Assembly (NCBI GenBank): GCA_963835375.1
Contig: CAWIGB010000024.1
Coordinates: 62,001-126,000 of the forward strand
Direction: 5' to 3'
Source: Salinisphaera sp963835375
GTDB taxonomy: Bacteria; Pseudomonadota; Gammaproteobacteria; Nevskiales; Salinisphaeraceae
Length of the DNA stretch: 64,000 nucleotides
Below, one piece after another: positions 36,149 through 45,855 of this stretch. The position numbers and the translations under genes are program-made. Below the pieces are notes generated by a model that saw nothing but the letters and a program-made list of their open reading frames with translations, made no database searches and was not told the origin of the DNA. How positions within the stretch are numbered: position 1 is the first letter of the stretch; each line of letters begins with the position of its first letter.

Positions 36149-37200
36149 GGCAGGGCGTATTCTCGATCTTGTTGTGGCAATTCAAGCCTTACCGTGAACC
36201 AGGTATCGTCATGAGTGAAGTCGAGCCGGGCCTGCCCGTCGTAGGCCAACGCCAGCCGGCGGCGAATGTTCGACAATGCCTGGCGGTGCCCCGGCGCGTC
36301 CCCGGCGCTCGCGGCGACCGGGTTGCGGACCTCGGCGAACAGCACGCGGGCCTGCATCCAGGCGCGCACCCGGACCGTGCCGCCGCCGGGCAACCGCGCC
36401 ACCCCGTGGCCGATCGCGTTCTCGACCAGCGGCTGCAGACACAACGACGGCAAGCGCCCTTCCCGGGCCGCCGGCGACAGGTCGACATCCATGGCGAGCC
36501 GGTCGCCCAGCCGGAGTTTCTCGATCCGGACATAGGCATCGACGAGGCGCATCTCGTCGGCGAGCCGGATGGCGGACGGGGTCTGTTCGTTGAGCCGAGC
36601 GCGCAGCAACGTGGCCAGATCCTCGAGCGCGGTTTCGGCATCGGCCGGCCGATGCTCGATCAACGCGGCGACGCTGTTGAGCGTATTGAACAGGAAATGC
36701 GGCTCGATGCGCGCCTGCAGCGCTTCCAGCCGCGCGCGCAATTCGGCCTCGGCATGCGCCGCCCACGAAGCGCGCAGCCAGAAATAACGCAGCCCCAGCG
36801 CTGAGACCACCGCACAGATGCCCGTGCTGTGCAGCACGAACGCGCCCTGGCTGCTGTTCTCGATCAGCAACCCGAAACCGGTGAACCGACCGGCCGCGAA
36901 GATGATCTCGGTGACTGCAAAGGTGACCAGCAGCAGACTGATGTACGACAGGGCCACCACGATGCGCGTGTCGAGCGAGTGGGCGTAGCGGCGTATCAGG
37001 CACAGCGCGGCCGCGCTGCAGACGCCGATCCATTGCACGTAGACCGATAACAGGAACAGGCGCCGCCACAGATCGCCGGACATGGAAGTGCCCAGCGCCA
37101 GGACCACCGCCACGGCTTCGCAGACCAGCAGCACGCGAGTCACGCGCGAGCCGGTACAGAAATCCGGCAGGATGGCAGTGGGTTGTTCGGGCTCGGGCAT
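36145..37200 (-). CDS. algZ: Sensor histidine kinase AlgZ/FimS
   Basis: This 351-residue protein has a membrane region of about four to five helices (25-145) and a His_kinase (LytS/YehU-type) domain. The phosphoacceptor His168 lies in ARIEPHFLFNTLNSVAAL, and PSLCLQPLVENAIGHGVARL is the ATP-binding element. It partners AlgR, whose gene overlaps by 4 bp. It is divergent from argH, as in Pseudomonas. The length is normal for AlgZ. Confidence 0.9.
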   Translation of the reverse strand: MPEPEQPTAILPDFCTGSRVTRVLLVCEAVAVVLALGTSMSGDLWRRLFLLSVYVQWIGVCSAAALCLIRRYAHSLDTRIVVALSYISLLLVTFAVTEIIFAAGRFTGFGLLIENSSQGAFVLHSTGICAVVSALGLRYFWLRASWAAHAEAELRARLEALQARIEPHFLFNTLNSVAALIEHRPADAETALEDLATLLRARLNEQTPSAIRLADEMRLVDAYVRIEKLRLGDRLAMDVDLSPAAREGRLPSLCLQPLVENAIGHGVARLPGGGTVRVRAWMQARVLFAEVRNPVAASAGDAPGHRQALSNIRRRLALAYDGQARLDFTHDDTWFTVRLELPQQDREYALP

Positions 37201-37288
37201 CGGCGACAGTCTTCGAACAGCGAGGCCGCGGCGTCAAGCGACCGCATTGCTATACTCGCGCGCCAACCTGCACGCAATGGATGCACCG

Positions 37289-38680
37289 ATGAGCACGCAG
37301 TCGAGTCATCAGACCTGGGGCGGCCGTTTCGCCGAAGGCCCGGATGCCCGGGTGGCCGCGTTCACCGAATCGATCTCGTTCGAGACGCGCCTGGCACCCT
37401 ACGATATCCGCGGCTCGATCGCGCATGCCCGCATGCTGTCGACGATCGGCGTGCTCGACGCCGACGAGTTCAGCGCGATCGAGGCCGGGCTGCAAGCCAT
37501 CGAGGCGCGGATCGCGGCCGGCGAATTCCCCTGGGACGCCGCGCTGGAAGACGTGCACATGAACATCGAAGCCCGGCTCACCGAAGACATCGGCGCGCTC
37601 GGCAAGAAACTGCATACCGCCAGATCCCGCAACGACCAGGTCGCCACCGACGTACGCCTGTGGCTGCGCGATACGCTGGACGCGCTGATCGGCGAAGTGA
37701 ACCGCCTGCGCGCGGGCCTGGTCGAGCTCGCCGAGCGCGAGGCCGATACCATCATGCCCGGCTTCACCCACATGCAGGTCGCCCAGCCCGTGACCTTCGG
37801 CCACCACATGCTGGCCTGGCAGGCCATGCTCGCGCGCGACGCCGAGCGCCTGGCCCAGATCCGAGCGCGCGCCAACGTGCTGCCGCTGGGCGCGGCCGCG
37901 CTCGCCGGCACCACCTTTGCCATCGACCGCGAAATGGTGGCGAAAGAACTCGGCTTCGACGGCGTCATCGACAACTCGCTGGACGCCGTCTCGGATCGCG
38001 ATTTCGCGATCGAGTTCGTTTCGGCCGCGGCCACGATCATGATGCATCTGTCGCGGTTTTCCGAAGAGCTGATCCTGTGGATGAGCCCGGCCTTCGATTT
38101 CGTCGAACTGCCCGATCGCTACTGCACCGGCAGTTCGATCATGCCGCAGAAGAAAAACCCGGATGTCGCCGAGTTGACGCGTGGCAAGACCGCCCGCGTA
38201 CAGGGCCATCTCACCGCCCTGCTCACGCTCATGAAAGGCCAGCCGCTGGCCTACAACCGCGACAATCAGGAAGACAAGATTCCGATGTTCGACAGCGCCG
38301 ACACGGTCGGGGCATGCGTCGCGCTGTTCGCCGACATGGCGCCGCATATCACGGTCCAGCGCGAACAATGCCGCGAGGCCGCGCGCCGCGGTTTCGCCAC
38401 CGCCACCGACCTGGCCGATTATCTGGTCCGGGCCGGGGTCGCCTTTCGCGATGCCCACGAGATCGTCGGCAACTGCGTATCGCGCGCCATTCGCGAAGGC
38501 TGCGATCTGGCCGAACTGGAACTGACCACCCTGCGCGAATATTCCAATGCGATCGGCGACGACGTCTATGAAGTCCTGACGCTGGAAGGTTCGGTGGCGG
38601 CCCGCAATCATATCGGCGGCACCGCGCCCGACCAGGTCCGCGCCGCCGCGGCGCGGGCGCGTCAAACGCTGGGCATCTGA
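37289..38680 (+). CDS. argH: Argininosuccinate lyase
   Basis: This 463-residue enzyme splits argininosuccinate into arginine and fumarate, the last step of arginine synthesis. It has the family signature GSSIMPQKKNPDVAELTRGK near residue 284, TAMLA-type region HMLAWQAMLARDAERL near 173, and TARSRNDQVATD near 110. ATG at 37289 gives the usual N-terminus (MSTQSSHQTWGGRF); ATG at 37277 would add four residues. It diverges from algZ over an 88-bp gap containing a TATACT element at 37251. Its product is the substrate of speA encoded 6 kb downstream. Confidence 0.96.
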   Translation: MSTQSSHQTWGGRFAEGPDARVAAFTESISFETRLAPYDIRGSIAHARMLSTIGVLDADEFSAIEAGLQAIEARIAAGEFPWDAALEDVHMNIEARLTEDIGALGKKLHTARSRNDQVATDVRLWLRDTLDALIGEVNRLRAGLVELAEREADTIMPGFTHMQVAQPVTFGHHMLAWQAMLARDAERLAQIRARANVLPLGAAALAGTTFAIDREMVAKELGFDGVIDNSLDAVSDRDFAIEFVSAAATIMMHLSRFSEELILWMSPAFDFVELPDRYCTGSSIMPQKKNPDVAELTRGKTARVQGHLTALLTLMKGQPLAYNRDNQEDKIPMFDSADTVGACVALFADMAPHITVQREQCREAARRGFATATDLADYLVRAGVAFRDAHEIVGNCVSRAIREGCDLAELELTTLREYSNAIGDDVYEVLTLEGSVAARNHIGGTAPDQVRAAAARARQTLGI

Positions 38681-38701
38681 TTTCCAAGGAAGAGAAAAGA
38701 C

Positions 38702-38886
38702 TTTCCGCAGATCAACGCAGATTCACGCAAATGGCCGCCCGTGACGGCGCGCTCGGCTGAGCCCAGAGCGCCGTCGAAAGCGAATGGCTTCTGATCGAAG
38801 ACACGGGCCGTTTGCGCCGGCCTCGCGCGTTCTACTCGTCCACTGAACCGCCATCTGCGTGAAGCTGCGTCGACCTGCGGACAAAA
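38702..38886. repeat. Inverted-repeat intergenic element, copy B
   Basis: Two arms, at 38702-38734 and 38851-38886, are near reverse complements with the same consensus as copy A at 12948-13094 (core CGCAGATT/CTTCACGCA, outer CCGCAG). They enclose about 115 bp that does not resemble the interior of copy A. There is no coding sequence. It fills most of the 245-bp gap between convergent argH and the dehydrogenase gene. Confidence 0.75.
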
Positions 38887-38925
38887 GGCTTTTCGGATCG
38901 CTATCCGGCCCGCGCGAAACGGCGC

Positions 38926-39792
38926 CTACTTCTCGAACAAGTCCGCCCGGGCGCGATACAGCGCCGAGATATCCTCCTCGCCGTGGCCGTCGACCATGAG
39001 CTGCTCGTATTCCTCGCGCGTCTTGGCCGACAGCGGCAGCTTGCCGTGCTTCAAGCCCGCCATGTGCAGGCAGATGCCCAGATCCTTGTGGTGGTGCTTC
39101 AACTTGAACCCTGGGTCGAAGACGTCCTTGACCATGGTCTTGCCGCGATGGTTCACGAACCAGTTGCCGGCCGCTCCCGAACCGACCACATCGACCACCT
39201 TTTCCAGCGGCAGCTCCATCGCCGCTGCAAAGCGCATGGCCTCGCACACCGCCTGATTGATGCCGGCTACCATGATCTGGTTGACCGCCTTGGTCGCCTG
39301 GCCGGAGCCGACCTCGCCCATCAGCGTGATGCCCGAACCCATGGCTTCGAGCACCGGCTTCACGCGGTCGAACACGGCCTTGTCGGCCCCGACCATGATC
39401 GAGAGCGTGCCGTTCTTGGCCCCTTCCGTGCCGCCGGAGACCGGGGCATCGACGAATGCCGCACCGGCCTCGCCCACTCGCCGGGCGGCTTCCTTGGCGG
39501 TATCGCTGGCGACCGTCGAGCAATCGATCACGACATGCCGGTCGGTGAGCGCGCCGCATAACGCATCGACCATTGCCAGCACGTCGTCGTCGGCCGACAC
39601 ACAGATGACGATCGCCTCGGCGTGCGCCGCGGCCTCGGCCGGGTCGGTGACGACCTTGACCTCGTGCTCGCCGGCGAAATCCTCGGCCCGGCTCGTGGTG
39701 CGGTTATAGACCGCAGTCAGCAGCCCCGCCGCGTGAAGATTGGCGGCCATGCCGTGGCCCATGCCGCCGAGACCGAGAAATGCACTGTTCAT
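38926..39792 (-). CDS. NAD(P)-dependent beta-hydroxyacid dehydrogenase (3-hydroxyisobutyrate dehydrogenase family)
   Basis: This 288-residue enzyme has an N-terminal Rossmann motif (FLGLGGMGHGMAANL), the family signature FVDAPVSGGTEGAKNGTLS near residue 112, the catalytic lysine in GQATKAVNQIMVAGINQ near 168, and the KDLGICL helix near 235. Substrates in the family include 3-hydroxyisobutyrate, tartronate semialdehyde and related short acids; the sequence does not decide. Tartronate semialdehyde reduction would connect with glyoxylate metabolism and the malate synthase gene, which is only a suggestion. It diverges from the DUF748 gene. Confidence 0.88.
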   Translation of the reverse strand: MNSAFLGLGGMGHGMAANLHAAGLLTAVYNRTTSRAEDFAGEHEVKVVTDPAEAAAHAEAIVICVSADDDVLAMVDALCGALTDRHVVIDCSTVASDTAKEAARRVGEAGAAFVDAPVSGGTEGAKNGTLSIMVGADKAVFDRVKPVLEAMGSGITLMGEVGSGQATKAVNQIMVAGINQAVCEAMRFAAAMELPLEKVVDVVGSGAAGNWFVNHRGKTMVKDVFDPGFKLKHHHKDLGICLHMAGLKHGKLPLSAKTREEYEQLMVDGHGEEDISALYRARADLFEK

Positions 39793-39863
39793 GAGGTCGT
39801 TTCCATGCGTGATTTTCGATCGATGATAAGCTTTTGAAACCGAGGGCCCAAACCGACGAACAC

Positions 39864-42800
39864 ATGGCAGTCAGACGTGGTGCGCGATGGGCGCTGATCG
39901 CAACCGGCGCGCTGATCGTGATGATTGCGGCCGCGTTGATCATCGCCCCGCCTTATATCGTGCGGTATGCCCTCCAGCATTATCTGGCGGCCGAAGGCAT
40001 CACGGCCGATATCGGCAACGTCGACGCCGATATCTTCACCGGTCAGATCAGTCTCGATCATGTCAGCGGCCACGGCCCCGGCAATCGCCGTTTCAGCATC
40101 GCCCATCTCGCGGTGGACCTCGACTACCGGCCGCTCATCGACCATCGCATCGATCTGTCGGCAATCCGGCTCAGCCAGGCTCGCGTCGACGTCGGCCGCA
40201 ACGCCGACCAACAGTTCACGATCGCCGGGGTGCCGATCCCGGGCGGCAGCGGGAGCGGCGGGAAAAGCCACTGGGGGTTCGGCGTTGGCGAGGTCACGGC
40301 CGGCAACGTCGCCCTGCACTACCGCGAACCGGCACGCGGCGATCAGCCCGCCGTCGATCAGAGCCTGAGCATCCACAGCCTGCATATCGGCACCATCGCC
40401 ACCTGGCAGCCGGCACAGACGACCCACGCCAGGGTGCAGCTTCGGGTGGCCGACGGGCGGCTCGATCTGAACGGGCAGCTCAGCCCTCTGGGCCCCACGC
40501 GCCGGGTGGACGTCGGCATCAAGGCGTCGAACTTCGCGATGAAGGCGCTCACCCCGCTGGCGCAGCTGGGCTATATCACCGCGCTGGAGGGGCGGTTCGA
40601 CGCCAATCAACAGCTGTCCGTCGAATATGACGCCGACGGCGAGTTCAAGCTGGGCCTCAAGGGCCAGAGCAGCTGGCACGACGCGCACCTAGCCGCGGCC
40701 GACGGCACCGATGTGCGCGGCGACAGTCTGTCCTGGCAGGGCGACGAACAGGCCACGCTCTGGCGAGCCAACGGCCAGCCCGGACGCATCAGCGCCGACG
40801 GCAAGGTGCAACTGTCCAACGTGGTGGCCCAACGCGCGAAGCAACTCCACTTCAGCCAGAAGAGCGCGTCCTGGAACGGTAAGGCGCAGGCCGAACTCGG
40901 CAAGACCACCACCCGGGTCACGACCCACGGCAAACTGGCCGCGCAGAAGACAAGCCTGGCCTCCGGCCACTGGCTGAAACTGTCCAGCGCGGCCGAGCAT
41001 CTCACGGGCGGGCTGGATCTCACGCTCACCCCGGACGAGACTCGGATCGACACCGACGGCGGCTTCACCGCAACCGCCATGGCGTTCGCCATCCCGAACA
41101 CGGTCGACTTGAACAGCGCCGCCGTGGACTGGAACGGCAAGAGCACCATCCGACTGGCCGGCAACGGCACGCGTATCCAGACCGATGGCTCGCTCGGCAC
41201 CGACCAGCTCGTGTTCGACGTGCCCGAGACGAGTCATGTAACCGCCGATCACGTCGACTGGAAGGGCCATGTCGCCATGCACAGCGCCGATCTGTTCGCA
41301 CGCAGCGCGAAAGGCCAGCTCGATGCAAACAACGTGCATCTGAACATACCGGGCGCGCCGATACGCATAGCAGCGATGCACTTCGGCTTCGACGGCCAGT
41401 ACGCCGAGCAGCCCGACACCAGTGGCAGCGCGTTGCGCCTGACGCTGTCGGGCGATGCGCACAGCCACAAGCTTGATGTGGTGGACACGGCCATCGATGC
41501 GCCGTGGATCACCCTGCTTCAAACCGAGGCGACCGGCATTGCCATCGACAGCCTCTCCGCCATCGATGTCGGCGATCTGAAGACCAGCGGCGTGCACATA
41601 CTCGGCGACACCAACACCGACAGCGCGGCCATCCAGGCCGTGTCGATGAAAGCGAACCGGTTTTCGCTACGGGATCTGCTGCATTACAGCGTCCATGATC
41701 TCGAACTCGACGGCGCCAACATCCACACCCGGCACGATACGCACGGCATGGGCGTGATCAGCCAGTTCGTCGACAGCATGACGGCAAGTTCCGGCAGCCC
41801 CGCCGCCGACTCGAATCAGACGCCGAAAACCAGCTCGAAGACGGCGACTCAGAGCGGCTCGACCCACGCCGGCGCGACGGCGTCGAGCTACGCGGTGGAC
41901 CACCTGCATCTGTCGGGCCCGGCGATCGCTTTCGTCGACACGACCACCACGCCCGCGGTTCACCTGACCGGCTCGAATCTCGATTTCACCCTCGACCATC
42001 TGAATACCGCCAAACCGGATCAGAGCGCGAGTTACACGCTGGGGCTCGATGTCGGCGCCTACGGCCATCTCGACAGCCGCGGCAAGATCGCACCGTTCGC
42101 GCCCCACGGCATGAACATGAATCTCGATGCCTGGCTGCGATCGCTGGCACTCAGCCCCATGTCGGGTTACCTGAACGCCGCCATGGACCGCAGGATCGCC
42201 AACGGCGTCGCCGACGGCACGCTCAACCTGTCGGCCACCAAAGGCCAGCTCAACGGGGTGCTCGATACCACGGTGACCAATTTCCGGCTGGCCGACAGCG
42301 CCACCAAAACGACCGATATCGCTTACGGCATTTCGATGAACACCGCGCTCAAGCTCATCCGTGGGCACGACGACATCATCCATTTCCGTACGAAGATCCT
42401 CGGCGACGTCACCAACCCCTACTTCTCGCTCAACAACCTGATCCGCGAAGCCGTCCTGGCCGGTCTGCGCACGGGGCTGCTGTCGAACTACTCGCCGCTC
42501 GGCCTGCTCAACAACGCCAAGAACAGCTTCCTCAATCTTTTCCGTTCGGTGAAGGATCGCCCGGCGATCTTCGCCACCGGCAAGCACTATGTGCGGCCGG
42601 AGGATCGCAAGTATCTGGCCCTGATCGCCAAGGCCATGCGCGAACATCCCGATTGGATCCTGCATATCCACGGCCAGGCCGTGCCCGCTGATGCCAAGGC
42701 CATGAACTCGAACGATGCGAACGCGGCGCGCCACGTCGAACTGGAACAGCTCGCCCGGCAGCGCCAGCAAGCGGTGCGGGATTATCTCGCGGCGCGCAAC

Positions 42801-42893
42801 GTCAATCCGGCACGCATCATCGGGGGCGACCCGTCGGTCGCCGAGGGCGACAAGGCCAGGCCCGCCGTGAAGTTCTCGCTGGACAAGAGCTGA
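39864..42893 (+). CDS. Large AsmA-like DUF748 envelope protein
   Basis: This 1009-residue protein has one N-terminal helix (about 10-32) and a very long periplasmic region. Repeated beta-rich segments, such as VDLDYRPLIDHRIDLSAIRLSQARV near residue 88, are typical of DUF748/AsmA-like proteins. These form elongated bridges in the envelope, and some family members move lipids to the outer membrane. A low-complexity Ser/Thr insert lies at about 640-680. The last 110 residues, with AKAMREHPDWILHIHGQA and RQQAVRDYLAARNVNPARI, look like an OmpA-type peptidoglycan-binding fold. ATG at 39864 was taken over TTG at 39834. Function is inferred from the family. Confidence 0.8.
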   Translation: MAVRRGARWALIATGALIVMIAAALIIAPPYIVRYALQHYLAAEGITADIGNVDADIFTGQISLDHVSGHGPGNRRFSIAHLAVDLDYRPLIDHRIDLSAIRLSQARVDVGRNADQQFTIAGVPIPGGSGSGGKSHWGFGVGEVTAGNVALHYREPARGDQPAVDQSLSIHSLHIGTIATWQPAQTTHARVQLRVADGRLDLNGQLSPLGPTRRVDVGIKASNFAMKALTPLAQLGYITALEGRFDANQQLSVEYDADGEFKLGLKGQSSWHDAHLAAADGTDVRGDSLSWQGDEQATLWRANGQPGRISADGKVQLSNVVAQRAKQLHFSQKSASWNGKAQAELGKTTTRVTTHGKLAAQKTSLASGHWLKLSSAAEHLTGGLDLTLTPDETRIDTDGGFTATAMAFAIPNTVDLNSAAVDWNGKSTIRLAGNGTRIQTDGSLGTDQLVFDVPETSHVTADHVDWKGHVAMHSADLFARSAKGQLDANNVHLNIPGAPIRIAAMHFGFDGQYAEQPDTSGSALRLTLSGDAHSHKLDVVDTAIDAPWITLLQTEATGIAIDSLSAIDVGDLKTSGVHILGDTNTDSAAIQAVSMKANRFSLRDLLHYSVHDLELDGANIHTRHDTHGMGVISQFVDSMTASSGSPAADSNQTPKTSSKTATQSGSTHAGATASSYAVDHLHLSGPAIAFVDTTTTPAVHLTGSNLDFTLDHLNTAKPDQSASYTLGLDVGAYGHLDSRGKIAPFAPHGMNMNLDAWLRSLALSPMSGYLNAAMDRRIANGVADGTLNLSATKGQLNGVLDTTVTNFRLADSATKTTDIAYGISMNTALKLIRGHDDIIHFRTKILGDVTNPYFSLNNLIREAVLAGLRTGLLSNYSPLGLLNNAKNSFLNLFRSVKDRPAIFATGKHYVRPEDRKYLALIAKAMREHPDWILHIHGQAVPADAKAMNSNDANAARHVELEQLARQRQQAVRDYLAARNVNPARIIGGDPSVAEGDKARPAVKFSLDKS

Positions 42894-43073
42894 GGCCTGC
42901 GACCACTTTTATGCCGAATCAATATTCCGGGGCCAGGCTGGGTGATGCGGCGTGATACCGCGGAGCGCGGTTTCGGGCGCTAGCCCCGCAGGGGGCCGGG
43001 CCGTTGCGGCGCGATACCCATCGGGCGTGTCGCCAGGTCGTGGCGCCGGTCGCTCGCCGGCCGATTACAACGC

Positions 43074-44930
43074 TCACGTCTCCAGCAGATACGTATAACC
43101 TGCCAGACCGGCCTCGAGCAGCGCTTCGCATTCGGCGCGCTGGCGCGGCGCCAGGCCGGCCGCGGTCAGCTTGCGGCGATAGGCCCGGCGCAGCGTCTCC
43201 GGCTCGAAGTGCACGTAGGTGAGCAATTCGTCGGTACGATCGCCGTGTTGCGCGTCGCCCAGATGCCAGGCGCCGTCGCGGATCTCCACGTTGACGACGT
43301 CGGTATCGCCGAACAGGTTGTGCATATCGCCCAGATTCTCCTGGTAGGCCCCGACCATGAAGATGCCGATCCGGTACACCTCGTTGTCGCGCAGTGAATG
43401 CAGCGGCAGCGTGGTATCGAGCCCGTTCTCGTCCACGTAGCGATCGAGCCGGCCGTCCGAGTCGCAGGTCAGATCGCACAGCCGCGCGTTCTGGTCCGGG
43501 GCCTCGTCGAGCCGTGCCAGCGGCATGACCGGGAAGATCTGATCCAACGCCCACACATCCGGTACCGACTGGAAGACCGAGAAGTTCACGAAATACTTGG
43601 TCGCGAGTTTCTCGCGCGCCGCAGTGACCGCCGCCCGATCGTCGGCATCCTCGGGCACGCGGGCCGCCAGCGCGCGGTGGACCGCTGCGGCCTCGCGTTC
43701 GGCCTCGGCCCGGTCGGCGAGCCCAAGCTCGCCGGCGACGAAACGCGTCTGCACGTCGGCCAGATGCGCGGCCACGCGATCGAGCTGGGCCGAAGCCGAG
43801 AGGGTGTCGTCGAGTGTCGCCGGCGCCACGTTCAGACTGGTTTCGCTGTCGATGACCTGGGTCAACAGCACGGCGTGGTGCGCGGTCAGCGCACGGCCGG
43901 ATTCGCTGATGATGTCCGGTGCCGGCAGATCGAAGCGCTCGACCACCCGGGCCAGCGCGCCGACCACGACCTCGGCATAGTCCGGCACGCCGTAGTTCAT
44001 CGAACAGAAGGAGCGCGCGCCGCGGCCTTCGTAATCCACGGCCAGGCCGCCACCGACATCGACCGTATCGATGGGCGCGCCCAGCGCTCGCAGGCTGCGA
44101 TACAGATGCGCGGTCTCGTCCATGGCCCGGGCAAGCGCGCCGTGGTCGGCGACCTGCGAGCCAACATGCACATGCAGCATGGACACACAATCCAGAATGC
44201 CCAGTTCGCGCATCCGGGCCACGGCCGCAACGACCTGATCGGCGGTCAGTCCGAACTTGGATTTCTCGCCGCCGGTGTTCTGCCAGTGTCCGGCCGCGAC
44301 ACTCGCCAGTCGCACCCGTACACCGAGCCGGGGCCGCAGGCCGAGCGCAGCGGCCAGTTCGGCGATCGGCGCCAGCTCCGAAGGCTTCTCGACCACGATG
44401 TAGACGCGATGCCCGAGCTGCTGCCCGGCCAGCGCCAGGCGCAGGAAGGCGCGATCCTTGTAGCCATTGCAGACGATGGTCGAACCGGGCCGGGCCAGCG
44501 CAAGCACCGCCATCAGCTCGGGCTTGCTGCCGGCCTCGAGCCCGGCGCGGTCGCCGCCGGCGGCCACCAGATGTTCGACCACGGACCGCTGCTGGTTGAC
44601 CTTCACCGGATAGACGACGGTATAGCGCCCGGCATAGTCGTGGGCCGCGCGTGCGGCATCGAAGGCATCAGCCAGTCGGTTGAGCCGGTCGCCCAGGATG
44701 TCGGTGAAACGAACCAGCACCGGCAGGCGCAGACCCGCATCGCGAATCTCGTCGGCCAGGGCATCGAGATCGACTCCCGGCATGTCGGCGGCCGGCCGGA
44801 CTTCGGCATGGCCGGCCTCGTTGATGCCGAAATAACCATCGCCCCAGGTGGCGACACGATACAGGCGGCGCGCATCATCGAGCGTCCAGTCACGAGCCGC
44901 GGCGGCTTCTCGGGCAGATACGGAGATCAT
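43074..44930 (-). CDS. speA: Biosynthetic arginine decarboxylase
   Basis: This 618-residue PLP enzyme converts arginine to agmatine, the first step of polyamine synthesis from arginine. Lys110 in VVYPVKVNQQRSVVEHL is the PLP lysine. CVSMLHVHVGSQVAD, DTVDVGGGLAVDYEG and the C-terminal SLRDNEVYRIGIFMVGAYQE complete the fold-III decarboxylase pattern. The length is close to the E. coli enzyme (about 658, which has an N-terminal extension). It diverges from speE over 62 bp. No agmatinase or agmatine deiminase gene is nearby, so the next step must be encoded elsewhere. Confidence 0.94.
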   Translation of the reverse strand: MISVSAREAAAARDWTLDDARRLYRVATWGDGYFGINEAGHAEVRPAADMPGVDLDALADEIRDAGLRLPVLVRFTDILGDRLNRLADAFDAARAAHDYAGRYTVVYPVKVNQQRSVVEHLVAAGGDRAGLEAGSKPELMAVLALARPGSTIVCNGYKDRAFLRLALAGQQLGHRVYIVVEKPSELAPIAELAAALGLRPRLGVRVRLASVAAGHWQNTGGEKSKFGLTADQVVAAVARMRELGILDCVSMLHVHVGSQVADHGALARAMDETAHLYRSLRALGAPIDTVDVGGGLAVDYEGRGARSFCSMNYGVPDYAEVVVGALARVVERFDLPAPDIISESGRALTAHHAVLLTQVIDSETSLNVAPATLDDTLSASAQLDRVAAHLADVQTRFVAGELGLADRAEAEREAAAVHRALAARVPEDADDRAAVTAAREKLATKYFVNFSVFQSVPDVWALDQIFPVMPLARLDEAPDQNARLCDLTCDSDGRLDRYVDENGLDTTLPLHSLRDNEVYRIGIFMVGAYQENLGDMHNLFGDTDVVNVEIRDGAWHLGDAQHGDRTDELLTYVHFEPETLRRAYRRKLTAAGLAPRQRAECEALLEAGLAGYTYLLET

Positions 44931-44992
44931 CTATACTGCGAGCTCATCCAGTGAATCGAGCCGCCGATAGCGGCAAAGGAGCATACGGCGCC

Positions 44993-45841
44993 ATGGTAGC
45001 GGACGAATCGTGGTTCACCGAGGCCAGCGACGAACTGGGCGTCGGATTTTCGCTCAAAATCCGGGACAAGCTGCACGAGGAAACCTCGGCCTACCAGACC
45101 ATTGCAGTCTACGAGACCGAGACCTTCGGCCGGCTGATGACGATCGACGGCCTGGTGATGCTCACCGACCGCGACAATTTCGTCTATCACGAGATGATGA
45201 CGCATCCCGCGATCTTCGCCCACGGCGCGGCCAAAAACATCGTGATCATCGGCGGCGGCGACTGCGGCACGCTGCGCGAAGTGCTCAAGCACGAGAGCGT
45301 GGAATCGGTCACCCAGATCGATATCGACGAACGCGTCACCCGCGTGGCCGAGCAATATTTCCCGGCGCTGGTCGAATCCAACAACGATCCACGCGCGACG
45401 CTCGCCTTTGAGGACGGCGTGGCCTGGATGGCAGCCGCCGGCGATGCCTCGGTGGACCTGATCATCATCGACAGCACCGACCCGATCGGCCCGGCCGAAG
45501 GCCTGTTCAACGAAGCGTTCTACCAGCAATGTCATCGCGTGCTGGCGCCGCACGGCATGCTCGTCCAGCAGAGCGAATCGCCGCTGGCACACGCCCGGCT
45601 GATCCGCGACATGCATGGCGGCCTGCGCCGCGCCGGATTCGCGGCGACGCATCTGCTGAGCTTCCCGCAGCCGAGCTACCCCACCGGCTGGTGGTCCGCC
45701 ACGCTCGCCGCGCGTGATGATCTGGCGCTGGCCGTACCGACGGCCGAACTGAGCTTTCACACCGAGTACTACACGCCCGCAATGCATCACGCCGCCTTCG
45801 CCCAACCGGCCTTCATGCAACGTGTGCTGGCCGGCGACTGA
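44993..45841 (+). CDS. speE: Spermidine synthase
   Basis: This 282-residue aminopropyltransferase makes spermidine from putrescine and decarboxylated S-adenosylmethionine. It shows the nucleoside-binding motif IIGGGDCGTLREV near residue 84 (the usual second Gly is Cys here) and the catalytic Asp region DLIIIDSTDPIGPAEGLF near 153. ATG at 44993 gives the standard N-terminus and has AAAGGA upstream; GTG at 44951 has no ribosome-binding site. TATACT at 44932 may be its -10 element. It is divergent from speA, and its stop codon lies in a hairpin shared with the convergent gene downstream. Confidence 0.94.
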   Translation: MVADESWFTEASDELGVGFSLKIRDKLHEETSAYQTIAVYETETFGRLMTIDGLVMLTDRDNFVYHEMMTHPAIFAHGAAKNIVIIGGGDCGTLREVLKHESVESVTQIDIDERVTRVAEQYFPALVESNNDPRATLAFEDGVAWMAAAGDASVDLIIIDSTDPIGPAEGLFNEAFYQQCHRVLAPHGMLVQQSESPLAHARLIRDMHGGLRRAGFAATHLLSFPQPSYPTGWWSATLAARDDLALAVPTAELSFHTEYYTPAMHHAAFAQPAFMQRVLAGD

Positions 45842-45855
45842 TCGGGTCAGTCGCC
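45833..45855. terminator. Hairpin spanning both stop codons of convergent genes
   Basis: A perfect 9-bp inverted repeat (GGCGACTGA with TCAGTCGCC) surrounds a five-base loop. Each arm holds the final Gly-Asp-stop codons of one gene: speE on the plus strand and the hypothetical gene on the minus strand. No T-run follows on either side, so termination activity is uncertain. Confidence 0.5.

Noticed and set aside
43398..44954. 518-codon plus-strand open frame
   Set aside because: It is antisense to speA, which has a full set of decarboxylase motifs.
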